In this document: positions 24,963 to 33,028 of the stretch, one piece after another | How positions within the stretch are numbered: position 1 is the stretch's first letter | Layout: each line of letters opens with the position of its first letter | Assembly: GCA_030695945.1 (NCBI GenBank) | Contig: JAUYOG010000006.1 | Coordinates: 1 to 64,000 of the forward strand | Source: Ramlibacter sp. | GTDB lineage: Bacteria > Pseudomonadota > Gammaproteobacteria > Burkholderiales > Burkholderiaceae_C | Length of the DNA: 64,000 bases | Reading direction: 5' to 3' | Notes under the pieces: model-generated | Databases searched by the model: none | Told to the model about the DNA's origin: nothing | The model's input: only the letters and a program-made list of their open reading frames with translations | Made by a program: the position numbers and the translations under genes

Positions 24963-27311
24963 TCAGGCCGAATTGCGCCCCGGCGCAGTCACGGGCTTGG
25001 CCGCCGGTTTCACGCCGTCGGGAAACTTCCATCCGGCGGGCGGACCGCCCTCGAGCTTGGTGCGCATCTGCGGGGTCGCGCAGGCCGGCGCGTAGGCGAT
25101 CGTGACTTCGCCGCCCGCCGTGCCCCCGAGGGCGAAGCAGTCCATGCCCAGCTTGGCGTTGAGCGGCCGCACCACGGCGTCCTGCACGATGTCCGGCAGG
25201 CTGCCCTCGGGCACCTGCAGCTGGAACCTGCCGGGCCCGGCCACCTGTGCGTCGAGCACCGGGCGCATGCCGCGCAGCTCGCGCAGCATGGGCTCGCCGC
25301 CGGATTCCGGCAGGCCGGTGAACAGCAGCGTGGTCTTCTGCGTGCGGAAGCTGAAGTGCTGCATGAAGAAGTTGCGGGAGAACTCGTCGCCCACCAGCTT
25401 GCCGATCTCGGCCAGGGCCTGGTCTTCGGTTGCCCAGCTTTGGCCTGTCGGCAGCCGGGTGCTGAGGTACACCTCCTCGCCCGTGGCAACGTCGATCGCC
25501 TTGAGCGTCCACGAGGTCAGGGCCGTCTTGGTGATCGTGAGGCCCGAGGCGGGCAGTTTCGTGGAGAGCTGCTTGACCTTCACTTCGCCGCGAATCGCGA
25601 AATCGGCCTGCTGCGCGTTGGCCGCGGCGGGGTTGTCGCCCTCGCCGGACCACACGCGAAAGCCGAAGGACTTGATGCGGTCCTTGACGACGTTCTCGGC
25701 CAGGTGCGAGCGCTCGCGCCCCAGCGCCGCGCCGTCGGCGTTGCCGATATCGATGCGGATGGAGATGCGCGGATCGCCCTTGTTGCGGATGAACTCGACG
25801 CGCTCCTCGCGCGAGAGCTGGTTGAGCGACTTCTGCACGTCGCGCAGGCTCACCACCGCACGGGTCTGCATCTCGACGAGGCCATCCTTGCCGGCGCTAG
25901 CCGCGCCCTCTTGCAGCACGGAGCGGATGAAGGCGCCGGAGTTGGACAGCAGCTTGGCCTGCAGCAGGCCGTAGTTGCCGTCCAGGGACGTCTTGTCCAC
26001 GTAGAGCGCCACTGCCTTCTCGACGAGCTGCCGCTTGGCATCGTTGCGCGCCTCGAGCTGGGCTGCCGCCATGTCGCCCTTGAACCGCGCGTCCTGCGGG
26101 TCGACCAGGCCCAGGGCGCTGATGACAAGCGTGCCGGCTTCAGCGGCGGGGGCGGGCGCCGCGGCCGCCGGTACAGCGACGGGCGCGGCAGGAACCGCAT
26201 TCACTTGCGCCACGGGTGCCGCAGCCTGGCGGCCCGGCGCGAGCAGGAGATACCCGCCCGCGACCAGGGCGACCGCCGCCGCCGCGCCGGCCACCCACAA
26301 TCCCGCTGGGCGCGAGCGGGCGGGCGCGGCCGCCGGAGCCTGCGCCACGGCGGCAGGCGCAGGCGCGATGGGGGCGGGCGCTGCCGACATCGCCGCGGGC
26401 GCTGCAGCTTGCTGCACCACCGGCGCGCTGGCGCCGGCGACGGCAGCCTGCAGCGCCTGCGCGAATTCGCGCCCGGTCTGGAAACGCTGGGCCGGCTGCT
26501 TGGCCAGCGCCTTCTTGACGACGGCGTCGAGCGCGGGGTCGAGCGCCAGGTTCAGCTCGGACGGCGGCACCGGCTCTTCGCGCAGCACCTTGTACATGAC
26601 GGTGGTGGTCGATTCGCCCGTGAAGGGCTTTTCGCCGGTGAGCATCTGGTACAGGATGACGCCGCACGAGAACAGGTCGCTGCGGCCATCCACGGTGTGG
26701 CCCATGAACTGCTCGGGCGACATGTAGGAGGGCGTGCCCATCACGGTGCCCGTCTGCGTCAACTCGGACTTCTCGACGCGGGCGATGCCGAAATCGGCCA
26801 CCTTCACCTTGCCGTTCTCCAGCAGGATCAGGTTGGCGGGCTTCATGTCCCGGTGCACCACGCCCTGGCTGTGCGCGTGGTCGAGCGCATCGAGCATCTC
26901 GCCCATGATGCGCACGACTTCGGCCATGGGGAAGCGTTCGTTGCCTTCGAAGTAGTCGCGCAGCTCGCGGCCCTTGACGAATTCCATCGCGATGAACGCT
27001 ACGCGCTGGGCCGACTGCGATGCCGAGGGTGCAGCCATCATGGTCGCTTCCTCTTCGCTGATGTCCTGCGCGATCTCCTCGCCGTACTCGTAGATGGCGA
27101 CGATGCCGGGATGGTTCAGCCGGCCCGCGGCCTGCGCTTCCCGCTTGAAGCGAGCCATCACGCCGACGAACTCCTGGCCGGTGAGCTGCGAGGGCAGGAT
27201 GGTCTTGATGGCGACGGTGCGCTCGATGACGGGATCGAACCCCTCGTACACGATGCCCATCGCGCCCTTGCCCAGGGTGCGGCGGATCTGGTATTTGCCC
27301 AGCTTGTTCAT
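24963..27311 (-). CDS. Transmembrane Ser/Thr protein kinase with periplasmic FlgT/CsgG-associated-like domain
   Basis: 782 residues. The kinase domain (1-290) is complete: glycine loop GKGAMG (14-19), Lys36, HRDMKPAN (153-160), DFG (173-175) and APE-like SPE. A Pro/Ala linker leads to one helix at about 337-358. The remaining ~420 residues are predicted periplasmic, with an ARNDAKRQLVEKAVALYVDK helix and a strand pattern (ADFAIRGEVKVKQL, then TGEEVYLSTRL) that resembles FlgT-type domains and the protein encoded two genes upstream. Last gene of a three-gene operon. Ligand and substrates unknown. Confidence 0.8.
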   Translation of the reverse strand: MNKLGKYQIRRTLGKGAMGIVYEGFDPVIERTVAIKTILPSQLTGQEFVGVMARFKREAQAAGRLNHPGIVAIYEYGEEIAQDISEEEATMMAAPSASQSAQRVAFIAMEFVKGRELRDYFEGNERFPMAEVVRIMGEMLDALDHAHSQGVVHRDMKPANLILLENGKVKVADFGIARVEKSELTQTGTVMGTPSYMSPEQFMGHTVDGRSDLFSCGVILYQMLTGEKPFTGESTTTVMYKVLREEPVPPSELNLALDPALDAVVKKALAKQPAQRFQTGREFAQALQAAVAGASAPVVQQAAAPAAMSAAPAPIAPAPAAVAQAPAAAPARSRPAGLWVAGAAAAVALVAGGYLLLAPGRQAAAPVAQVNAVPAAPVAVPAAAAPAPAAEAGTLVISALGLVDPQDARFKGDMAAAQLEARNDAKRQLVEKAVALYVDKTSLDGNYGLLQAKLLSNSGAFIRSVLQEGAASAGKDGLVEMQTRAVVSLRDVQKSLNQLSREERVEFIRNKGDPRISIRIDIGNADGAALGRERSHLAENVVKDRIKSFGFRVWSGEGDNPAAANAQQADFAIRGEVKVKQLSTKLPASGLTITKTALTSWTLKAIDVATGEEVYLSTRLPTGQSWATEDQALAEIGKLVGDEFSRNFFMQHFSFRTQKTTLLFTGLPESGGEPMLRELRGMRPVLDAQVAGPGRFQLQVPEGSLPDIVQDAVVRPLNAKLGMDCFALGGTAGGEVTIAYAPACATPQMRTKLEGGPPAGWKFPDGVKPAAKPVTAPGRNSA

Positions 27312-27345
27312 GGGTTGAGGCGCCCCCTCGCGCCGCGCAGGCGGA

Positions 27346-28146
27346 TTACTTGTATTTCGAATCGATGTCCCAGACTGCCGTTTGGACCAGGCGCTGCACC
27401 ATGGTGTCCAGGCCGACGCCGCCCTTGGCGCCCTGGGACACGCCCATCACGCTGGTGGCCTGGGCGCCGACTTCCATCTTGAGTTCCTTGTAGCCCTGCG
27501 CCACCTGCTCGGTGGTGTTGGCGTCCATGATCTTGTAGCGCATGCCGATCAGCCACACGCCGGTGGCCTCCTGCGTCTGGACCGATCCGACGACATGGCC
27601 GGCGGCATAGCTGCCCGTGCTGCCGCCCAGCATCCCCATCAGGCCGCCGATGGCGCGGCCGTCGAAGCCTTTCTTGTTCTCAGCGATCTGCTCGGCTTTC
27701 AGGATGTCGAATTTCACGACCCATTGGGTGGTCTTGAGCTTGCCCATCTGCATGGTCTTGCGCGCCGCCTGGGCATCGCCCAGGTTGTAGGCCAACGAAA
27801 CTTCCTGCAGCAGGTTGCCGAGGTTGGACCGTTCCAGCACGGGGAAGTTGGCCTGCGACAGCTCCAGCTCGCCGAAATCGGCGATGTTGTTCGGGCCGAA
27901 CTTCTGCGTGAAACTCGCGTTGTTGCTCTTCACCTCGCCGGGGATGACCACCAGCGCAGGGCCGCGCCTGCCCTTGTTGACGTAGTCGACTTCCTTGTAG
28001 GCCGCCGCATCGGCGGCCGCATTCGCCTGCTGCGAAGTGGAACTGCCGGCGTTGGGCGAAGGATTGCCGAAAGTCGGCTGCGCCAGGGCAGGCGTGCCGG
28101 CGACGCACAACGCGGCCGCCACAGAAAGGAAGGTCTTGTTCAACAT
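27346..28146 (-). CDS. CsgG-like secreted protein
   Basis: 266 residues. A cleavable signal peptide (LNKTFLSVAAALCVAGTPALAQ) has no lipobox cysteine. The body looks like CsgG/HfaB: FPVLERSNLGNLLQEVSLAYNLGD matches the conserved 'ER..L..L+.E..L' region, and ATGVWLIGMRYKIMDANTTEQVAQ matches its C-terminal strands. CsgG proper is an outer-membrane export pore carrying a lipid anchor; that anchor is absent here, so this may be a soluble periplasmic relative. ATG 28144-28146 with GAGGAG upstream. It lies 34 bases before the kinase gene. Confidence 0.7.
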   Translation of the reverse strand: MLNKTFLSVAAALCVAGTPALAQPTFGNPSPNAGSSTSQQANAAADAAAYKEVDYVNKGRRGPALVVIPGEVKSNNASFTQKFGPNNIADFGELELSQANFPVLERSNLGNLLQEVSLAYNLGDAQAARKTMQMGKLKTTQWVVKFDILKAEQIAENKKGFDGRAIGGLMGMLGGSTGSYAAGHVVGSVQTQEATGVWLIGMRYKIMDANTTEQVAQGYKELKMEVGAQATSVMGVSQGAKGGVGLDTMVQRLVQTAVWDIDSKYK

Positions 28147-28191
28147 ATGCTTCTCCTCGGGTAACAACGGGTCCATGCCGCGATGGTTCGA

Positions 28192-28869
28192 CTATTTCTT
28201 CGCGGCGTTGCGGCAGTAGTCGCCGTACAGCCGGGCGACGACCTCGTCGGCCCGCTCCTCGATCAGGGTGAGCGCCATGCCGGAGACGTCGGCGCCGGCG
28301 TAGCTCGCGTTGCTCGCGGCGGCAGTCGAGACCGGGCGGCCGGCGGCGTCGGAGAGGGTGAAGTCCATGTTCACGCTCACCTGGTTGACGTTCACGATCG
28401 CGTTGCGCGAGGCCTGGCTGGCGATCACGCCGCGCAGCACGTATTGCGCCGCCAGACGCTTCGAGGCGCTGAGAGCGCGGTCCGGATCATTCTTGAAATA
28501 GGCGTCGATCTCTTCCTGCGCGACCTGCTTGCGGATCTGCTCGGCGGAGTAGGTCTTCAGGCCCAGGGCCTGCAGGCGGCGGTTGATGGCATCGACATGG
28601 CGGCCGAAACCGCCCTGGCTGGCGGTGACGAAGCCATTCTTCTCTTCGCCGATCAGGACCAGGATCTTGCGGTTCCTGATGCGGTCGCGGCAGGGTGTGG
28701 CGAGCTGGGCGGAGATGGTCGCCTGGCGTTGCGCATCGGCCTGCGCTTCGGCCGCCGCGCCGGGCGGGGGATTGGAGAACTTGAAGCCCTGGGCCTGCGC
28801 AGGAACCGCGGCGAACCAACAAGCGAGCAAAATGGCCGATGATGTGCGCATCGCGGATGTCAAGCTCAT
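28192..28869 (-). CDS. Secreted protein of unknown function, related to the kinase's periplasmic arm
   Basis: About 225 residues. The signal peptide ends AVPAQAQ. Three features recall FlgT middle-domain proteins and the kinase C-terminus: NRKILVLIGEE, then AINRRLQALGLKTYSAEQI, then AQYVLRGVIASQAS with an alternating strand VNMDFTLSDAAGRPV. First gene of the operon ahead of the CsgG-like and kinase genes. The start could be ATG 28869 or ATG 28851; neither has a clear ribosome-binding site. I cannot name a function beyond probable envelope partner of the kinase. Confidence 0.65.
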   Translation of the reverse strand: MSLTSAMRTSSAILLACWFAAVPAQAQGFKFSNPPPGAAAEAQADAQRQATISAQLATPCRDRIRNRKILVLIGEEKNGFVTASQGGFGRHVDAINRRLQALGLKTYSAEQIRKQVAQEEIDAYFKNDPDRALSASKRLAAQYVLRGVIASQASRNAIVNVNQVSVNMDFTLSDAAGRPVSTAAASNASYAGADVSGMALTLIEERADEVVARLYGDYCRNAAKK

Positions 28870-28890
28870 CTAGAAGAAAGGCTGATTATT

Positions 28891-29688
28891 ATGGATTTGG
28901 GTATCGCGGGCAAATGGGCGCTGGTGTGCGGCGCCAGCAAGGGCCTGGGTTTTGGTTGCGCGCAGGCGCTGGTGCGGGAAGGCGTGAATGTCGTGGTCGT
29001 GGCGCGGGGCGCGGAAGCCCTGGAAGCGGCGGTTGCGACATTGCTCGCGGACCCGTTGCGGCCTGCCGACACGGCGGTGCAGCATGTCGCGGTGGACATC
29101 ACCACCGCGGAGGGCCGCGCCAAGGTGTTCGAGAAGCGCGCCGAGTTCGACATCGTGGTCACGAATGCCGGCGGCCCGCCACCCGGCGACTTCCGCGACT
29201 GGGACCGCGAGGCCTGGATCAAGGCTGTCGATGCGAACATGCTCACGCCCATCGAGCTGATCAAGGCGACCGTCGACGGCATGGCAGCGCGCGGCTTCGG
29301 CCGCATCGTCAACATCACGTCGAGTGCCGTCAAGGCGCCCATCGACATCCTGGGCCTGTCCAACGGTGCACGCAGCGGCCTGACGGGCTTCGTCGCCGGG
29401 GTGGCGCGAACGGCGAAACTGGCGGGCGCCAACGTCACGATCAACAACCTGTTGCCGGGTTCGTTCGACACGGACAGGCTCAAGACCACCATGTCGGGCG
29501 CCGCCAAGAAGACGGGCCAGCCGATCGAAGCCGTCATGGAAGCGCGCAAGGCGACGGTGCCGGCGCGGCGCTTCGGCAACCCGGATGAATTCGGCGCCAC
29601 CTGCGCGTTCCTGTGCAGCCAGCACGCGGGCTACATCACCGGCCAGAACGTCCTGATCGACGGCGGGGCCTATCCCGGGACGTACTAG
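28891..29688 (+). CDS. SDR-family oxidoreductase with non-standard active site
   Basis: 265 residues in the short-chain dehydrogenase fold: GASKGLGFG nucleotide loop (about 11-19), VTNAGGPPPGDF and NITSSAV. The usual YxxxK is not there: the aligned segment is SNGAR (Ser157, Arg161) in LGLSNGARSGLTG. This is the pattern of the BKR-like SDR subgroup in which the catalytic Tyr is missing, so classic SDR chemistry is doubtful. AGAAAGG serves as ribosome-binding site. It is divergent from the secreted-protein gene, and its stop shares a CTAG with the convergent transporter. Confidence 0.82.
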   Translation: MDLGIAGKWALVCGASKGLGFGCAQALVREGVNVVVVARGAEALEAAVATLLADPLRPADTAVQHVAVDITTAEGRAKVFEKRAEFDIVVTNAGGPPPGDFRDWDREAWIKAVDANMLTPIELIKATVDGMAARGFGRIVNITSSAVKAPIDILGLSNGARSGLTGFVAGVARTAKLAGANVTINNLLPGSFDTDRLKTTMSGAAKKTGQPIEAVMEARKATVPARRFGNPDEFGATCAFLCSQHAGYITGQNVLIDGGAYPGTY

Positions 29689-30590
29689 GCCGGCCGCCGC
29701 GACGACACCACGATGCCACCTACGATCAGCACGAAAGCGATGGCGTGGTACAGGCGCGGCAGTTCGCCCAGGAACGCAGCCGACATCACCGCGGCGAACA
29801 GCGGCGTGAGGTTGGCGAAGAAGCCCGCGATGTTCGGCCCCACGCGGGCCACGCCGACGCCCCAGCAGCGGTAGGCGAGGATCGCCGGGCCGATGGCGAC
29901 GTAGGCGAGCGCTGCGGCCAGCGGCCAGCCCCACTCGATGTGGGTGTGGCCCGTCGCCCACTCGCCGCCCGCGAACAGCGCCGACCAGCCGAGCCCGAAC
30001 ACGATCTGCGCCATCAGGAAGGCCGCCCAGTTGCCGCGGATCTGCGGCGGGTCGCCGGGGCGGATCAGCAGCCAGCTGTAGAACGCCCAGGCGGCCGTGG
30101 CGAGCAGCACGTACAGGTCGCCCGGCACCAGCCTCACCTGGGTGAGCATTTGCCAGTCGCCCCGGCTGAGCACCACCAGCACGCCGGCGATGGAAAGTAC
30201 CGCGCCCGCCAATTGCCGCTGCGAGATGCGCTGGCTGAAGAACAGTGCGCCGATGCCTAGCATCCAGACCGGCGAACTGGCGGCGACCAGCGTGACGTTC
30301 AGCGGGGTCGACGTCTTGAGGGCCAGGTACTGCAGCGCGTTGTAGCAGCCCACGCCCAGCAGCCCGAGGATCGCGAATCGGCGCCATTGCAACCAAAGGC
30401 CACTGTCACGGCGCAGCACCCACCCGGCCAGGGGCAGCAGGATCGCGAACGCGAGGGCCCAGCGCAGGAAGTTGAGGGTGACGGGCGGGACCATCTCGTT
30501 CACCAGCCGCCCGACCACGGCGTTGCCCGCCCAGAGCAAGGGCGGGACGGTAAGGAGGGCGGCGGTCGGAAGGTCCAGGCGTTGGTTCAT
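29685..30590 (-). CDS. EamA/DMT-family permease
   Basis: 301 residues with two EamA repeats and about ten helices: first LLTVPPLLWAGNAVVGRLVN, second GDLYVLLATAAWAFYSWLLI, with a closing LYHAIAFVLIVGGIVVSS. Substrate unknown. ATG 30588-30590 (MNQRLDLPTAA) is selected; the open frame runs far upstream but is antisense to the quinone oxidoreductase gene. The stop codon overlaps that of the SDR gene within the palindrome CTAG. Confidence 0.83.
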   Translation of the reverse strand: MNQRLDLPTAALLTVPPLLWAGNAVVGRLVNEMVPPVTLNFLRWALAFAILLPLAGWVLRRDSGLWLQWRRFAILGLLGVGCYNALQYLALKTSTPLNVTLVAASSPVWMLGIGALFFSQRISQRQLAGAVLSIAGVLVVLSRGDWQMLTQVRLVPGDLYVLLATAAWAFYSWLLIRPGDPPQIRGNWAAFLMAQIVFGLGWSALFAGGEWATGHTHIEWGWPLAAALAYVAIGPAILAYRCWGVGVARVGPNIAGFFANLTPLFAAVMSAAFLGELPRLYHAIAFVLIVGGIVVSSRRPA

Positions 30591-30686
30591 GCGAACCTGC
30601 GATGCTATCGGCTCTCGTTGGCCTGCGAGCGGCAAAGCTTGCAGTTTCATGGCAGGATGGGGCGATTGACGACCCAAGGAAGAACC

Positions 30687-31670
30687 ATGAGCAGAGCAGT
30701 CCAGATCACCCAGCCCGGCGGCCCCGAACAGCTGAAGATCGCCGATGTCACCGTCGGCGAGCCCGGCCCCGGCGAAATCCGCATCCGCCACCACGCGGTG
30801 GGCCTGAACTTCATCGACGTCTACCACCGGACGGGGGTGTACCCGCTGCCGCTGCCCGCGACGCTGGGCATGGAAGCCGCCGGCGTGGTCGAGGCCGTCG
30901 GGGCCGGTGTCACGCACCTGAAGCCCGGCGACCGCGCGGCCTACGCGAGCCAGCCGCCCGGCAGCTACTGCGAGCTGCGGGTGATGCCGGCCAAATGTGT
31001 GTGCAAGCTGCCCGACGCGATCGACTTCGACACGGGCGCCGCCATGATGCTCAAGGGCCTCACGGCGCAGTACCTGCTCAAGCGGACGCAGCCGCAGGGC
31101 GGGCTGAAGGAAGGCGACCACATCCTGTTCCATGCTGCCGCGGGCGGAGTGGGCCTGATCGCCTGCCAGTGGGCGAAGGCGATGGGGCTGCAACTGATCG
31201 GCACCGCGGGGTCCGATGCCAAGTGCGCCCTGGCCAAGGAGCATGGCGCGGCCCACGTCATCAACTACGCGAAGGAAGATTTCCTGGCGCGGGTGAAGGA
31301 GATCACCGGCGGCAAGGGCGTGAAGGTGGTGTACGACTCCGTGGGCAAGGACACGTGGGAGAAGTCGCTCGACTGCCTGCAGCCGTTCGGGCTGATGGCG
31401 TGCTTCGGCGCGGCCTCCGGCGCACCGGCGCCGTTCCCGGTGGGCCTGCTCGCGGCCAAGGGCTCGATCTACGTGACACGCCAGACGCTGTTCTCGCACA
31501 TCGTCACGCGCGAGATCACGCAGGCGATGGCCGACGACCTGTTCGAGGCCGTGACCAGCGGCAAGGTGAAGATCCGCATCGACCAGCGTTACCCCCTGGA
31601 GCAGGTGGAACAGGCGCACCGCGACCTCGAGGCGCGCAAGACCACCGGCTCGACTGTCCTGACGCTGTGA
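30687..31670 (+). CDS. NADPH:quinone oxidoreductase (zinc-independent MDR family)
   Basis: 327 residues of the QOR group of medium-chain dehydrogenases, which reduce quinones or enones with NADPH in the cytosol. The N-terminal domain has VGLNFIDVYHRTGVYPLPLP; the Rossmann motif is HAAAGGVGLIACQWAK; the end VYDSVGKDTWEKSLDCL is also typical. Zinc-binding cysteine clusters are absent, as expected for QOR. ATG 30687 with AAGGAAG upstream. Its stop overlaps the GTG of the Nudix gene. Confidence 0.92.
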   Translation: MSRAVQITQPGGPEQLKIADVTVGEPGPGEIRIRHHAVGLNFIDVYHRTGVYPLPLPATLGMEAAGVVEAVGAGVTHLKPGDRAAYASQPPGSYCELRVMPAKCVCKLPDAIDFDTGAAMMLKGLTAQYLLKRTQPQGGLKEGDHILFHAAAGGVGLIACQWAKAMGLQLIGTAGSDAKCALAKEHGAAHVINYAKEDFLARVKEITGGKGVKVVYDSVGKDTWEKSLDCLQPFGLMACFGAASGAPAPFPVGLLAAKGSIYVTRQTLFSHIVTREITQAMADDLFEAVTSGKVKIRIDQRYPLEQVEQAHRDLEARKTTGSTVLTL

Positions 31671-32461
31671 GCGGGCCGGCGCCCGACGCGCACTGGCTGG
31701 CCGCGTTGCACGCGGCTGCGGACCGGGCCCCTCGCAAACCCCGGGTACCACTGTGGGCGGGCGACGCGCGCATCGGCTCCGTCGAGCCCGACGTCCTGCT
31801 TGGCCTGGCACTGCCCGCAAGGCTCGTGACCCGGGTCACGCGCGGCGCCGAAAGCGGGTTCCAGGTCCATGGGCAGCTCACGACGAGCCTGAACGAGATC
31901 GCGCTCGCCATGCGCGAGGCGGGCGTCGCGCACGTCTGGCGCGACGAGCAGCTGGCCGTCACCGATGCGCAGGGCACGCGCCTGGGCACGGTGGAGCGCG
32001 CGGTGGTCCGGCCGCTGGGCATCACGACATTCGCCGTTCACCTCACGGGCCGGTCACCGGACGGCCGCCACTGGGTCCAGCAGCGGTCCCTGACGAAACC
32101 CAACGACCCGGGCCTCTGGGACACGTTGATGGGCGGCATGGTCCCGGCGTGCGACTCGGTGGCCCAGGCGCTGGCGCGCGAAACCTGGGAAGAGGCCGGC
32201 CTCAACCTCGAACAGGTGGCACAGTTGCGCCATGGCGGGCGCATCTCGATGCGGCGGCCGACGGACTCAGGCGTGGGCGGGTACGTGGTCGAACACATCG
32301 AGTGGTACCGCTGCATCGTGCCCGACGGCGTCGAGCCGGCCAACCAGGACGGCGAGGTGGCGCAGTTCCGGCTCATGCAGGGCGGCGAAGTCCTCGGCCG
32401 GCTGGAGAGTGACGAATTCACCGTCGAAGCGGCCTTGGTGCTCACGCGAAACGGCTTGTAG
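31667..32461 (+). CDS. DUF4743/Nudix hydrolase
   Basis: 264 residues. An N-terminal DUF4743 domain (about 1-115) precedes a Nudix domain with the box GMVPACDSVAQALARETWEEAGL. The first acidic position is Asp rather than Glu; the REtWEE core is intact. This architecture is shared with plant and yeast Nudix proteins that act on damaged thiamine diphosphate analogues, but the bacterial substrate is not proven. GTG start overlaps the previous stop (GTGA). Confidence 0.85.
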   Translation: MSGPAPDAHWLAALHAAADRAPRKPRVPLWAGDARIGSVEPDVLLGLALPARLVTRVTRGAESGFQVHGQLTTSLNEIALAMREAGVAHVWRDEQLAVTDAQGTRLGTVERAVVRPLGITTFAVHLTGRSPDGRHWVQQRSLTKPNDPGLWDTLMGGMVPACDSVAQALARETWEEAGLNLEQVAQLRHGGRISMRRPTDSGVGGYVVEHIEWYRCIVPDGVEPANQDGEVAQFRLMQGGEVLGRLESDEFTVEAALVLTRNGL

Positions 32462-32627
32462 TCGCGCACCGACACGCGTACGGCGCCAAAGCCGGGCTGA
32501 ACGACCTCTCCTACAGGTGCTCGGCCCGGGGACTTGCACCCCGCGCCGGCAGAGGGCGCTACATTGGGCTGGACTAAGCCGCGCCGGGCCCGCGCCACTG
32601 GCGAGCCGGCGCTCCAATGGAGAAAAC

Positions 32628-33014
32628 ATGAAGGTGCGTGCCTATATCGTCGAAGACAGCCCGACGATCCGTGAAAACCTCATCGAAACGCTGCAGGAGC
32701 TGGCGCTGGTGGATCCCGTGGGAGTGGCCGAGACCGAGCACGAAGGCAAGAAGTGGCTGTCGCAGAACGACGACTACTGGGACCTCGCGATCGTCGACCT
32801 TTTCCTCAAGGAAGGCAGCGGCCTGAACATCCTCGAAGCGTGCCGCTCGCGGCGGCCGACGCAGAAGATGATCGTCCTCAGCAACCACGCGACGAACGAC
32901 GTGCGCTGGCGCTGCGCCCAGCTGGGGGCCGATGCCGTGTTCGACAAATCGACCGAGATCGACGCGCTCGTCGATTACTGCGTGAAGGAACGTGGCGGGC
33001 GAGGCGGCCACTAA
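32628..33014 (+). CDS. Single-domain response regulator (CheY-like receiver)
   Basis: 128 residues consisting only of a receiver domain. The acidic pair lies in VEDSPTIRE (Glu9-Asp10), the phospho-acceptor is Asp57 in AIVDLFL, followed by a serine in VLSNHAT and Lys in VFDKSTE. There is no output domain, so it probably acts through protein contacts or as a phosphate sink. Its histidine kinase is not in the window. ATG 32628 with GGAGAA upstream. The 166-base leader shows only a weak TACATT at 32560. Confidence 0.88.
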   Translation: MKVRAYIVEDSPTIRENLIETLQELALVDPVGVAETEHEGKKWLSQNDDYWDLAIVDLFLKEGSGLNILEACRSRRPTQKMIVLSNHATNDVRWRCAQLGADAVFDKSTEIDALVDYCVKERGGRGGH

Positions 33015-33028
33015 CGGCCGCGCCCGGT

